Source of the DNA: Inonotus obliquus
Lineage: Eukaryota > Basidiomycota > Agaricomycetes > Hymenochaetales > Hymenochaetaceae
Direction of reading: 5' to 3'
Assembly (NCBI GenBank): GCA_032164295.1
Contig: JAJHTX010000011.1
Location: 1,426,001 to 1,490,000 of the forward strand
Length of the DNA stretch: 64,000 nucleotides
In this document: positions 23,762 to 36,031 of the stretch, one piece after another
How positions within the stretch are numbered: the first letter of the stretch is position 1
Layout of the letters: the number at the start of each line of letters is the position of its first letter
Notes under the pieces: generated by a model
The model's database searches: none
Told to the model about the DNA's origin: nothing
What the model saw: only the letters and a program-made list of their open reading frames with translations
Program-made: the position numbers and the translations under genes

Positions 23762-24407
23762 AGTTGAATGGCCCATTTCGAATTATCACGCTGTGCAAAA
23801 CTATTCATCTCTGTTGCATGATTATCAAAGCGAGTTGTATAGCAAGATAGGTAACCTTGTCTATTCGTTTTTTCAATTATCTATTCGCCGCATTCCAACT
23901 CATTTTCTCTGTTCGTGTTCTGTATTCCTCTGTTCTTGGATCTTGACCATTATACCGATGATATTTTGTGGAGAACAACAAAGTGTATAAACAGCTAGAT
24001 AGTATATAATTAATAACAGTCGATTGTACGGGCGAAACCGGTTCGTTTACCATGAAACCAGTCGTGACTATCGGGGTGAAAGTTGAGAGTCTTGGGACTG
24101 AAAATGATACTGCAAAATCCCACACGGGTTACCACCGTCAACCACGTCGACTTGAAAGCCTCCTAGGCATACCACACATCTTTAACGTTGTACTTTTTAT
24201 CTGTATCTGACCTAGAAATAATGGGAAGGAGAAATCACGGCCGACGGCTAGAAGTGGAGAGTAATTCTCACGAATAGGATTGGCTATTTAGAAATTCTTG
24301 CATCCGTTGTAGCGCAAGGCACTCCGTCATCACCATAACTCTCTCGCCAAACTACCATCTCCTTCATTCCGCTCACTTAGAGCTCCCTCTTTTTTGCGTC
24401 GTCCACG
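23762..24407. other. Intergenic region, no gene seen
   Basis: About 650 bases between CAF40 and KGD2, both on the plus strand. It likely holds the CAF40 3' UTR and the KGD2 promoter. Confidence 0.4.
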
Positions 24408-26264
24408 ATGCTCTCAAAGCGTGTAGTGGCTGCAGCTCGTGCCCGTGCTCTCCTTAGACCGTCTTCAGCTCAGGCAGCTGTTCTCAACTCGGCTTGGTAC
24501 GCCATTTCTTACCTTCGCGTAGCTAACCTAATTCATTCTGCTTGCTTTGTAAAATCATTCTAGGCGAAGAACGGGCAGTCATGTCCTACGCTCGCAGTTC
24601 CACTCCACGCATCTCTTACAAGGTTCGCATCGTGCACGCAATCATCATCTATAATGCTTGACCTGCTTCAATGCTTCAAACCCAATCATTTACAGACGAG
24701 GTCGTCAAGGTTCCTACCATGGCAGAGTCCATCTCAGAAGGTACTCTGAAAACGTGGAAGAAAAAAGTCGGTGACCACGTTGAGGAGGATGAGGAGGTTG
24801 CATCTATAGAAACCGACAAGGTGCGTTGGCGTTTCCTACGCTCGCCGCTTGCGCCATTTTGGCCGGCTTCCGTTTTCTCTTTTTTCTCTTCCGTGTCCAT
24901 AACCGATCGGACCTTACGGGATTGGATTCCTACCTTACGCCGAGTGGTTTTTGTAACTTCTCACTCAGATTCTGACACGTTTATACCTATTTTTAGATTG
25001 ATGTTTCTGTGAATGCGCCGAAAGCAGGGAGAATCACGGAGTTGCTCGCAGAAGAGGAGTCTACCGTTACTGTCGGTCAGGAGCTCTTTAAGTATGAGCC
25101 TGGAGCAGCCGGTGAAGGTGATTTAACCTGCATGCATGCATGATAGACTACTAACCTCTTGATAGCACCTTCCGAAAAGCCTTCAGAGGAGCCTAAGCCT
25201 GCGGAGACGCCGAAAGAAGAGACGTCAAAGGAAGAGCCCAAGAAGCAACCCTCTGAAACTACGGTAAAGAAGGAGGAACCTCCCAAACCCTCACCTCCAC
25301 CTCCACCATCAAAGCCGGCCGAAAAGCCAGGGAAAGATTCCGCTGCGAAACCTCCTGAACCAAAGGTCCCAGGCTCACGTAACGGGACGCGCGTGAAGAT
25401 GTCTCGAATGCGATTGCGCATTGCCGAACGACTCAAAGAATCGCAGAACGCTGCTGCTTCGTTAACGACGTTTAATGAGATCGACATGTCTGCGTTGATC
25501 GAGATGCGAAAACGATTCAAGGATCAAGTTCTTAAGGAGTATGAAGTGAAACTTGGGTTCATGAGTGCGTTTGCGAAGGCTTCGTGTCTTGCTCTTAAGG
25601 AGATACCTGTTGCGAATGCGTCGATTGAGGGTGATGAGATTGTATACCGGGATTATGTTGATTTGAGCGTGGCGGTTGCGACGCCGAAGGGACTTGTTAC
25701 GCCTGTTGTAAGGAATGCGGAGCAGATGGGGTTCATTGAGATTGAGAAGGAGATTGCGGCGTTGGGTAAGAAGGCTCGTGATGGGAAGTTGACGATTGAG
25801 GATATGGCTGGTGGATCGTTTACTATGTACGTTGGATTTTTTCACCTATTCACCGCCGCACCTGTGTTGCTAAACTATCTTATGTCCTTGTGCCAGCTCG
25901 AACGGTGGTGTCTTCGGTTCACTGTATGGTACTCCTATCATCAATGTTCCTCAGGCTGCCGTACTTGGTACGAATCCTACCTTTACCACGTCGCTCCCCT
26001 ATATGGTTTCTGATATTATTTACCAGGTATGCACTCTATCAAGGAAAAACCCGTCGTAGTCAACGGAGAGATTGTTATCCGTCCAATCATGGTCGTAGCA
26101 CTCACATACGACCATCGTTTACTTGATGGTCGGGAGGCTGTTACGTTCCTTGGTAAGTCCATCCTCATCCCTCTCGCAGGCAAGATACTCACGTTTGGTC
26201 TCGCCTTTTTTTTACAGTCAAGATCCGTGATTACATCGAGGACCCGGTGAAGATGCTTCTCTAA
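24408..26264 (+). CDS. KGD2: Dihydrolipoyllysine succinyltransferase, OGDH E2
   Basis: E2 core of the mitochondrial 2-oxoglutarate dehydrogenase complex; transfers succinyl from lipoamide to CoA in the TCA cycle. Eight exons: 24408..24496, 24564..24622, 24696..24820, 24997..25117, 25166..25826, 25897..25967, 26027..26152, 26218..26264; 432 residues. Order: mitochondrial presequence rich in Arg/Ala; lipoyl domain starting [15 protein letters not shown] with the lipoylated lysine in ETDK (about K91); a Pro/Lys/Glu linker; catalytic domain starting [14 protein letters not shown] and ending with the acyltransferase motif DHRLLDG (H405, D409). The peripheral-subunit binding domain is absent, as usual for fungal KGD2. 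Confidence 0.95.
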
Positions 26265-26690
26265 GTTTAGATACTGCCGGTGTGTGTAGATGATAGAAAC
26301 GATCGGCGAGTCGCTAGTGTTATTTCAAGGCTTTTTTTTTCGAAAGTACCTTGGACTCGTGTGCATGATGCATATCTAGCTTTTGTGTCAGTATCATCAT
26401 CGCATTCACATCCGTATCCGTACTCGTTCTTCTGAGACGGGCATCGTCCCGTCCTCCTCTCATCCCCTCGTCGCCAATTCGCCAATTCGCCAATTTCACA
26501 CTTGTTTTATATTGCATCAGTAAATCAGTAATAACCTTTAATAAAACTTTCACCTTTCACCTTTCACCTTTCACCTTTCTTTTCTCAAACGACAGTAGTG
26601 CTAGTGCTTACTGCGTGTGTTGTGAGTACCCACTTCATACGGTGGGCGTATGTACATACTACATACCTCGGGAATCCAAATCGTACTACT
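26265..26690. other. 3' region of KGD2 with short tandem repeat
   Basis: Downstream sequence of KGD2, no gene seen. It ends with a (TTTCACC)n run near 26547-26579 that opens a larger patch of tandem repeats. Confidence 0.4.
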
Positions 26691-27092
26691 AGATTACAGA
26701 TTACAGATTACACAGATTACAGATTACAGATTACAGATTGCACAGATTGCCATTGCATTGCCCACCCTGTACTCATGGACTCATGGACTCATGGACTCAT
26801 GGACTCATATCTCATATCTCATATCTCATCGCATGGACTCAAAGCTCATCTACCAATGTCTCATGGCATGGACTCACAGTACTAGTATCGCTTCAAGTTA
26901 GTTACAGGCTTACAGCTTGAATCTCAGAATCTCAGATTCTCGGCCTAAATTTTTCTCTATTCTGTCGTATCCTTTTCAATCCGTATTTGTCGTATCAACG
27001 GTCCAATAGTCCGACAGTCCAATAGTCCGACAGTCCAACAGTCAAGACTTGATAACAATTTCGGGACGAGAGACGAGAGACGAGAGACGAGG
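26547..27092. repeat. Patchwork of unrelated short tandem repeats
   Basis: Several different short tandem repeats lie next to each other: a TTTCACC unit (about 26547-26579), ATTACAG (26691-26741), ACTCATGG (26771-26806), ATCTCAT (26805-26829), a 16-base unit with GTCCAATAGTCCGACA (27001-27035) and GAGACGA (27066-27092). Units are 7-16 bases and largely perfect. They sit between the 3' ends of two convergent genes. Copy numbers were counted by eye and are approximate. Confidence 0.8.
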
Positions 27093-27375
27093 ATTATCCT
27101 GCCGTTATAATTGGACTATGGACTATGAGTATCTATCTAATTATCTAACTATTTATCTGACTACCTGACGATCTGACTGAACTATCTGACCTATCTAACC
27201 ATACCAGCTATTTAATTTAAAAGCTCCCAGGCCCAGGTCACTCAAATCATAAAGTCAAAGTCATAAATTATCGAGTCATCAAGGCCACATCATTCTATTT
27301 CTATTTCCATTTCTAGCTATCCAAAACTCACAACTCAAAACTCGGACGTCTGCATACGCATACAATAAACGCATC

Positions 27376-28607
27376 CTAAAACCGAATAAGAGGCCCATCC
27401 CTAATAACATACCCACCCTCCAAAACATCCCCATCCCTAAACCCATCCAACTTATCCCAAACATCCCTAACACACTTACTTACATTACCCCAATTCCTCC
27501 CAGGCTCTCCACTGATGTTTGCGTTTTTCCCAACTTCCAATTCTACATCATCCAAATCTAGATCTGTGAAAATCCCCGGCCCCGGCCCCCCTCCAATTTG
27601 ATCTTGAACTTCTTCGTCTAAACCGGTAACGGGTCCGAACCAATTATGTTCGATCATCGCTCTCAACATCAGTTTGACCCAACTCAAATACCCCGACCCC
27701 GACCCGTCATTGCCATTTGAAGTCCTGAGCCTATTAAGTTTTTGGGATTTGATTAGGTCGAGGACGGTTCGGAGGGTTATTTCGTTGATGTTCTGAGCGG
27801 AACCTCTGAAAATCGTGCGGTGTGGAACTGTGATTGGGCATTCGAACATGGTTTCGGTTAGTGCTTTTTCGTCGTGTGCGTATGGTTTCTCTATAATCCT
27901 ATTTCATTGAAGTTAGTATTGTATGATTGGAGATTTTGAATGTCGTGGAGGTATGAAGTATGAAGTATGAAGTATAAGGTGACTTACTTTATAGTTATAG
28001 GAACTGATTGTATGGAATAAGGAGATAGTTTATCGAGTAACTCCTTTTTAGCATATGGTTCAATGTGAATGAACCTGGTTCCATTCTTCTTTTGACCTTC
28101 TCCTTGACCTCGTCTTCGACCTTTTGCGTTGTTACATCTACTTTCGCCTACGAGAGTTATAGACCAACGTTTGACTTCCTTATCTGCATCGACATGGGCA
28201 TTCCCAGCCTCATCCTTGTCCTCATCCTCTCCATCGACATCGACATTACCATCTCCATCCCCATCCTTCCCCAGGTCACCGACATCCCCGTTTTTCTTCT
28301 CTTTCTTCCCCTTCTTCTCTTTCATCGCCCTCTCCTCCTCATCACCACACAAAACAGGACCCGGAATCCCGCTAATCAAAACCTTATCAGCCACAATCCA
28401 GTCTTCAAACCTATCATCATCCATAAACCAATCTCTCGTATGGATTTCGAATTTCTGAGGTTTATTTAGGATTTGGGTTATTTCTTTACGGCTGAGATGA
28501 GAGTGGGGGTGAGAGGGTGAAGAGGGAGGGGTTTTGAACTCTTTACTTCTTGGACTGCTGTTGCGGTCTGTATGGTAAAGAGATTGGATTTGAGGAGGAC
28601 GTGGCAT
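27376..28607 (-). CDS. Unrecognised 380-residue protein
   Basis: Two exons (minus), 28607..27988 and 27898..27376, joined in phase 2; 380 residues, so the model is coherent. Residues 1-45 are Pro/Ser-rich, then KFEIHTRDWFMDDDRFEDWIVADKV. The central part is a charged low-complexity tract of Lys, Glu, Asp and Gly repeats (about 95-135). The second half looks folded: KRWSITLVGES, TVPHRTIFRGSAQNINEIT, TVLDLIKSQKL and AMIEHNWFGPV. The layout recalls fungal proteins of unknown function with a C-terminal Trp-rich domain, but I cannot name a family. The intron contains a TATGAAG tandem repeat near 27951-27977. Confidence 0.75.
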
Positions 28608-29224
28608 GATGGGGTGTGATTGACTGGGGAATGGTGACTGTTACGCTGTTCTTATAGTACGAGCTTTGCGCTTCTGACATTGCGCAGAGGTGATGATGTA
28701 ATACGAGTGGTAGCAAAGTTGTACTGACGAACGAATGGAGAGTGACGAGTGGCGTTATGTAATCCCCATCCTTCTGATGACGTACTTTGCGTATATACGA
28801 TGCAAGATGTACACCTTGAAGGATTTGCGTCGATGTACAAGTAGGTACCGCATTCAGTCATGCCAACGAGAAACATTCCGTCCTGACAATATTGATATTG
28901 ATCTTCGTAAGACCGATGCCGGTGTCTGAATAGACCTGTGATATTTCGTTAGTATACGCCGCGGCCATGCAAGTAGTCGTTGGTATACGGAGCGGGAGAA
29001 GACGTACCGACGACAACGACCACTGATGGATCAAATGAGGTGATTATTACACGGACCGGCTACCGATTTGCTGATTTGTTGGGGAATTTTGATCGCCCCT
29101 TCGGTATCTTTACAATCGGCCGTTTCCGTAATCAAGATCGTCATTCTAATAATCACATGCCAGTTCATCTCTCTTTATCTACTCACCTCCCACCCGCGTC
29201 TCTTCCTCCTCCTCCCTCCACACA
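28608..29224. other. Divergent intergenic region
   Basis: About 620 bases between the start codons of the unrecognised gene (minus) and the perilipin-like gene (plus); it should carry both promoters. CT-rich sequence precedes the perilipin-like start. No other gene was seen. Confidence 0.45.
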
Positions 29225-30466
29225 ATGGCAACAGAAACACAGTCATTCCCTTCCCAGGGCGTGCCACAGTTCACCGTCCTCACTCGCGTAGCAAGCATCC
29301 CCCTCATCAGTGATTCTCTCCAGACCCTCCACGCTACTCTTCTGAACAACACTTTCACAAAGACTCCGTACAACACCGCTCAGGCAATCTCAAACTACGC
29401 CTTCAGCGTCACAGAACCCATCCAGCTTCGTCTCGCACCCGTCATCCAAAAAGCAGACGGTCTCGCAAATAAAGCCGTCGACGTCGTTGAGAGTCGTTAT
29501 CCATACCCCTTCCACACTCCCTCTCAGGAGATTTATGGTCACCTGAAGGCACACAGTGAACACGCGTACGATGTAGCGAATAAGACGATCGACAACAAGG
29601 TTCGCTCTCCTGTAAATGGTATTGTCCATGGCATCGACCAGGTGAGCACTCTCCGTATTTGAATTGGCCGCGGGACTTATAGTCTCCCCAATCATAGCGC
29701 TTCGCTCCCGTAGTCGATGGAATCGCCTACGTCGTAAAATCAATCCATGCGAAACAAGGGGGTGCAGGTGCTCCGGGTCCAGACACTCCCGCTCCGCAGG
29801 TGCCGAAGGACGAGGCTCAGTACAAACGGGCTTATCGCCTCTCCATGGACCTCAAAGATTCCCTCTATGTCCTCACAAATGACCAGATCAAACAGATCCA
29901 GGAACATAACATCCTCGTGTAAGTCACATCAGAATCAACTGAATGCCGACGCCCAATTCAATTCAGTCACAATCTTATCACTCTTGTCTCCATTTTTATA
30001 CCCTCTTGGCCCTGGGTGTATGCGCGTATGCTGACTTGTCTCCTTTTCATATTCGACGTATAGTCAACGCGCGACTACTACCGCGCACGCAATCACGCAA
30101 ACGATCTCGTCGTCTGTAGAGTCTGCATCTCAGCGTATCCATGGGCTCTCCGACAGCATGCTTTCCGAACTCCACTCCCTTCAGACCTCCGCTTCCGCTC
30201 TTCCCTCCACGCTCGGACTCTCGGGCCTTCAGGAAAGACTATCTGCGGTGATAGGTGAGGTGAAGGAAGTGCTCAAGAGCGACGCGCCGATGAAGGAGAA
30301 GGTGGCGAGGTTGCGAAAGGTTGTCGAGGAGAGCGTGAAGCCGGTGCTTGAAGGTGCGACGGCGAGAGTTCAGGGTGCGGTCAATGCTGTGAGAGCAAGG
30401 ACTGTCGAGAACGGTGCTGCTAAGCCGAACGGCGCGACGCCAGAGCCAAATGGTAATTCTCATTAG
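29225..30466 (+). CDS. Perilipin-like lipid droplet protein
   Basis: Fungal perilipin/CAP20-type protein that coats lipid droplets and controls access of lipases. Exons 29225..29641, 29698..29918, 30064..30466; 346 residues. Early segment PQFTVLTRVASIPLISDSL followed by YNTAQAISNYAFS and APVIQKADGLANKAVDVVESRYPYPF is the family signature. Then come amphipathic helices with repeated spacing (VRSPVNGIVHGIDQ, VVDGIAYVVKSI), and a C-terminal helical part with KEVLKSDAPMKEKVARLRKVVEE. The last 20 residues are Asn/Pro/Gly-rich. No transmembrane helix is seen, in line with a peripheral coat protein. The family call is from recall of the motif pattern. Confidence 0.82.
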
Positions 30467-30834
30467 GCTCTGAGTGGACATACCTTCTCTTGTTACGATT
30501 CCTTTCCTCCCGTTCCTATGGTAGCACCGAAAGTGATAGACTGTATTCCCTTTTTTTCATTCGTTGTTTCTGTAGACGCTCCACTCCACGTTTCATTTTC
30601 TCGCCCCTCTCTTTCGACTCGTTTTTCTATGAGTTGCGATGGTGATTATTAGAAGAGAAAAAGTGATTTGCTGAATTCGTCTGAAGTCGTATGTCCTTAT
30701 GTGTGACCTTCTTTTGCGCATTTCCAGTTTCGTAGAATACGATATACGATATATACATGATGCAGTGACGAGGTGATGAACAATTGCAGACATGCAGACA
30801 ACGAAAGGAAAGAGGAAAACAAGTAAGAAGCGAA
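30467..30834. other. Intergenic region between convergent genes
   Basis: About 370 bases holding the 3' UTRs of the perilipin-like gene and the VPS3-like gene. No gene was seen. Confidence 0.45.
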
Positions 30835-33800
30835 CTATCGTAACCCGTTGACGCTACTCAGACCATTAACACCCCGATGACTACTTTCAACACTCCCGAC
30901 TCGAATCTCCGTAACGTTCTCTCCACCATCAGCCTCACCTCCACCTTCTTCCCGTTCTTCACCTCCGTCAACACCGACTTCACCTCCTCGTAAACCAGCC
31001 TTTTCGTCGAATTCAACAACGTGCTCCGATTCCGTAATGGAGTCGGAGTTAATGAATGAAGAGGGAGAGGGAGAGTGAGAAGGAGAGAGAGGTTCTTCTT
31101 CTTCGATTATGAACCCTTGTGAGCGGAGGGTGGACCATGTTTTTGAGGTTGTCTGTTGGGTGTTTGGAGGGGGTGTTAGTATGTTTGTTTTTGTGAGGAG
31201 AGAGGAGAGAGGGAGAGGAGACAGAAGATGAATGAAGATGAATGAGGATGAGAAAGGGAAAGGGAAATGGGAAGAGAAAGAGAAAGAGAAAGAGAAAGGA
31301 ACCGAAAGAAACGAGAGTGGTGGTGGAAGTGGAAGTGTGGAAAACCGGAGGGACGCAGATAATGATTATGGAATACGGAGTTCGGAATACGGAATATGGT
31401 TAACAGAGCTCGGAATACGGAACACGGAATACGGAATACGGAAAACGAACACGGAATATGGAAAATAGAGGAAATCACGGAAAACGGAAAACGGAAAACG
31501 GAAAACGGAAAACGGAAAACGGAAATCGAACACGGAACACGGAAATTGAAGAAGCTGGGAAAAATATAGGACGGGTGGATGGAAAGTGGAAATTAATTGA
31601 GCCTCGGGACGGACGGAGTCCTGATCTTCGATCTTCGATCTTCAAATAGGCAACGGGCAACGGGCTCGGGGGATTTGGGAAGGGAAGGGAAGGGAAGGGA
31701 AGGGTCGGCGGTTATGGTAACGGGTAATGATGAAAATTGAAAAAATGAAAAATGAAATTGACATGTGATTTCTCTTTCTCCGCCCGGGACCAGTGGTGAG
31801 AAGGGAGGGTGAGGTTGACTGAAACGTCCCCGTTGCCGTGGTTCATCTGAACGGAAGGGAACGGAATGGAGATGGGAGATGGAAGATGGGAATTGGATTG
31901 GGTGCGAGGGAAGGAGGAGAGGTGAAAGCGTCCTCGCGTAAAGTAGACCAAGCAGGCAAAAACGTAACTCGAAAGCAGAACAGAAAAACAAAACGAACGA
32001 AAAGAAAAACGAAAAGAAAAAATAAAAAGGAAAAAGGAAAATGAGAGCGAGACTAACCTCAAGATTCTGCCCTGCACTTATAGCTTTAATAATCATTCCT
32101 TCATGTCGGTCGTGTAACGTCCGTCGGAACGATCGTCCAAGGAACGAGGACATGGAGCTTAGAGGCCAGTTCGGTGGGACCAGTTCGATGACCTACAATT
32201 CCACAGGTTAGAAAAGAGTTTTGATGAAAGACGGAGAGTAACGTACGTCTGTTACGTCAAGATTGATAGCTTGAGAGTTTAAAAGCCGCGATGTTCGATT
32301 GATACTTGATTCTCTATAAATTAAATGATCAGCAGCAGTATAAATCCCTGTGAATGAATGATACGCACCCGCTACTCATATAAACACCCAACAAAACCTT
32401 CAACAACTCCCTCCTAGTCCCTTCATCCGCAACCTTCAGACTACCACCACTCACACTCCCATTTAAGCCGGAACCTATACTCGTACTCGTGCTCACGGTC
32501 AAACCAATGGAGGGAGCAACCTTGGTGACTAATGCCGCCCACCGTTGAAGTCCGCACCGTTCCCCGATGGATGAAGCCACTTTACTAGGGATGACTTCCC
32601 CACCGAGTGTACAGTACGCTTCTGCGGATGTTGGGTCATGTACGCCGCGTACGAGTGTTGAGATTGCTTCTTCGTGTCGTCCGAGCTAGCAGATAATTTA
32701 GTTGAGGGAGTTGTGAAAATGAAGGTGCAAATGACGCACCTTGCCGTAAAGAATAGCCATCTCTATCCTCAGGATCTTCTCGTGCTTTCGTATTCGATCA
32801 AGCACTTTCTCGACATCGTATAAGTTTGAACCTTGTAGAAGGAGTGAAGTCTTTAATCGTGTGTTACGACTTTCTGATTCCGGTGTTGATGAGGCGAAGT
32901 ATAAAAGGAAAGGGACGTCGTTGTGTTTGGATGCATAAGAGGAAACTGAAAGGTTACGTGTCAAAAGTGATGCGAGTGTGAGTAGGGATGGATTCCACAC
33001 CTTTAGCTCGCCAGAGTTTTATTGTAATTTCGTCTGCGACGGACTGAAGAGTCTGTTCAACGTAGACGTCGACTAGCTGATTATGTAGACCCCGGTCCTA
33101 CGATGGCTATTAGCCTCGTGCAATGGCAAGAACATAGAAAGGAAATCAACTGACCTGTCGTCGCTTCTGCAGCACCAAGTATTCCAAGTACTTCACACCA
33201 GTCGAAGTACTAGCTTCCGTAATCTTCTCCAAGAGGGCGTTTTCATCTGCAAGGGAGGTTCGTTTCGAGTCTCGGGAAATGATGAGCTAGGACATGATTA
33301 GTTGTCGTTCAAAGGATAGATCAGCTTCGTTTAGTTATACCTTTAAACCAAGATCAGGATCTTTCCTAGTCAACCAGAGTCCCCATTTCTGGACCTGTTC
33401 TCGATTAGACGTCTTATTGAGACGTTCAGTCATCTTCGAGAGTGGGTCTTTGATGTCCTCATCCGTCCAGATGCCATCGACCAGCCTACATGTACATCAA
33501 TGAGCATTGATATGTATCAAACACTCCTCATAGTGTTGATAACTCACTTCGACCAAGCCTCAAGCAACTTATCCTCCTTACCCGCCTTCTCATACAACTT
33601 GCACAACGCATTATATTGTCCGTTCTTCTCGAAAGTCGCTTCCACTTCTTCCAGGACGATATCGTTCGGTTCGTCGACAAGCGTGTAGAGTTCGGTTGTA
33701 TCTTCCGTCTCAGCTAAGATTTTCGCGAGTACCGTATCGACAACCTTTTAAGAATGCGTCCCTTCAGTTGCTCGCACAAACAAATCATTTTATGGCAATA

Positions 33801-36031
33801 CGTCTTACAGCGTTCACAGCAGCACTCTGCGTTTGCCCCAAGCTTCCGCTCCCTGGTCTTGCCAATAATCTCCTCGTCCTATATTTCCTTAAATACTTCG
33901 CAAGCATATCCCTCGCAGTCACAATCAAAATCCTTCTCAACTCCGCCGTAGGAGGTGCAGATTCGACGTCAGGTTTGATATGCGGCGCATAGTTCTTAAC
34001 TAAGTTGGCCATAACTGTTATCAGCAAGAGTGTGGTTGGTCTCTATGTGAGCGGAGCGGAGTAGGGAGAAATAAAAACGAGAAGAAAGATGGAAGGGGGA
34101 CGAATAGGGAAGACATGATGGAGAGGAGGGTGTGTGGGGGGATCAATAGGACTCACCAATCTCGTCAATGGATGCTTCACGCGGTAGGTGCCCTACGATA
34201 CCTGCATAGATATCGACGTTCGGCGTAGCACTCAAGACATTCCCACGAAGATCAGGAAAGTATCGTACAAGCAAGCGTGGGTCCGTCTCTCCCGAAAGTA
34301 AATGTCTACCAGCATCTTCAAAAAGTGTTTCGGAAAGACATTGGAACCCAACCCGCTGGTAGATATATCGTACTTCCTCTGTAAGGTCATCATCCGCAGT
34401 CCCCGTTCCAAGGAGCTTCCGCTGATTTTGATCCGCCAAGTCCACCGCGTCATCTATCCGATGCGACTCGAGTAGTGACTCGGCTTGTGATATGAGTGTT
34501 GATGGGAGTAATGCTTGAATGGAGTTGTCAGAAAGGACGAGGGCGTTACAACGAGGAAAGAGGGGAGGTCGGGCGGATGACTTGGAGGGAGGAATGTCCT
34601 CAATCGATCTCGGTATGTCTGCGTCAAGTTGGAGGGTGACAAGTTTCAGCTTGTCTGTTCGTTGGGTGGAGGGGACGAGGAAGCCTGAAAGAGAAGGAAT
34701 GATGATACGCGAGTCTGATACAATGGTTTCGGGGATGACTTGTGCGATGGTTTGAGTTTCTATGGAATGGATTTCTATCTTGTGGTTTGGTAAGAGTGCA
34801 GCGACGTATGGATAGTCCAGACCTAAAGTAGACAATTCAGCATACATAATCAAAGAAACAGAAACGAAACGTACATAGCGACTCAGGATACATCTGCCAC
34901 TCTAACGTTCCCCGTACGGGATCGCCATTCCCAGTAATAAAAACACCCATTGTGCTTGAGCCCATGTCACTCGTTATTAAGAACTCGTCATCGCTTATAG
35001 GAGTTACAGACGGCTTCGGCTGAGTGGTCCCGTCGGGGACTTGGTTGAAAGGAAGGAGAGGGAAGGACGTTGCGGTGACCAGGTCAATCATGTCGTAGTT
35101 CTCCGCGTCCGCTGCGCAGAGGTAGCGGCCTGTTCTTCGACCATATCGAATATTTAGGGCGTTGGGGACTTCCTTTTATCCACACCGTCAGCGCTTCCGC
35201 ATAGGTAGTGAGCTTGAAACAGAGACGCACTCTTTGCAACACAAGCCTCTCCTTTAACGAGTACATCGCGATATTCGTCCTCTTAATTACGCAGAACTCG
35301 ACCGGCTCAGTTTGTTGATACGGATCCGTCGACGGAGGTAATCGCATATGTTGTTCGTCCACAGCGAGGGAGATAACATTTCGTATCGGTCGTATGATTG
35401 AAGCATGGACGGGGTCAAGGGATGGAATGATGTAGAAGTGTACTTGATGATCTACAGAATGATACGTGAATCCCCAGTCGACGAATGGGACGGGGAGAAA
35501 GAAATGAGGATGTAAGATACGAACCACTGAGGATTAACACTCGCGATATACTTGGGAACAAAGCAATCTCATCTATTGCTTTATTTGTAGGTAAAATCTG
35601 GCGGGAGAGTAGGGTATACGAATCTGGCTTCGGCAGTTCAACATGCGTGTGTGATCAATCAGAACAACATGCTCACCGAACTGGGGTCATTAGCCTGGAG
35701 TGCATACCGTAACAAAGTCCCGTCCGAGCACCCGACGTATATCTCTGAACCTTCAACATGACGAATGGTCGAGCCGTTCAACCTCTAAACACCAGGTAAA
35801 AACATAGCCACGTACCGACAGCCTGCGCGCACGTCACATGAGGTAATCCATTACCTGGCGTAGGACTTCCAAAGCCTAATAACACCTCAATTAGTCCGCA
35901 CAAGTGGTTGTAGAACATGGGACGAATGCACCTAATCCAGAATCCGGAACGTCGAAATCAAACACGAGAGGGACAAGCTGCTGGAGTTGGAATGGTGGAA
36001 CATCGAGTGAGCTGGCTGCTGCAAATGCCAT
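30835..36031 (-). CDS. VPS3: CORVET subunit VPS3 / TGFBRAP1-like
   Basis: Endosomal tethering protein with a CNH (citron homology) N-terminus and Vps39-type helical C-terminus. Seventeen exons (minus): 36031..35932, 35875..35816, 35744..35677, 35627..35525, 35451..35231, 35172..34875, 34822..34157, 34014..33809, 33744..33548, 33485..33341, 33286..33155, 33097..33001, 32945..32740, 32685..32369, 32313..32247, 32192..32058, 31152..30835; 1111 residues, all phases consistent. CNH signs: EIYVGCSDGTLLRY, RRTGRYLCAADAENYDMIDL. The Vps39-type end has WPLSSMSSFLGRSFRRTLH and AISAGQNLE followed by KTWSTLRSQGFIIEEEE. The C-terminal tail is acidic. The last intron is 905 bases. HOPS Vps39 is the main alternative; the N-terminus looks more like the TGFBRAP1/Vps3 type. 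Confidence 0.85.
31153..32057 (-). other. Repeat-rich 905-base last intron of VPS3-like gene
   Basis: Intron 16, donor GTTAGT and acceptor CAACAG, phase 0. Other introns of the gene are 41-154 bases. It contains several tandem repeats: GGAAAAC (about 31479-31523), AGAGAA (about 31275-31298), related GGAATACGGA units (31368-31445), GATCTTC (31622-31642) and GGGAA (31677-31704). No gene inside was supported. Confidence 0.75.
31362..31704. repeat. Mixed tandem repeats inside an intron
   Basis: Imperfect GGAATACGGA units pass into near-perfect GGAAAAC units (about six copies, 31479-31523), then GATCTTC (three) and GGGAA (five) runs. The same style of patchwork appears at 26.5-27.1 kb. Boundaries are approximate. 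Confidence 0.75.

Noticed and set aside
29068..29313. Plus-strand frames upstream of the perilipin-like start
   Set aside because: They overlap the true start in other frames and read as CT-rich leader sequence.
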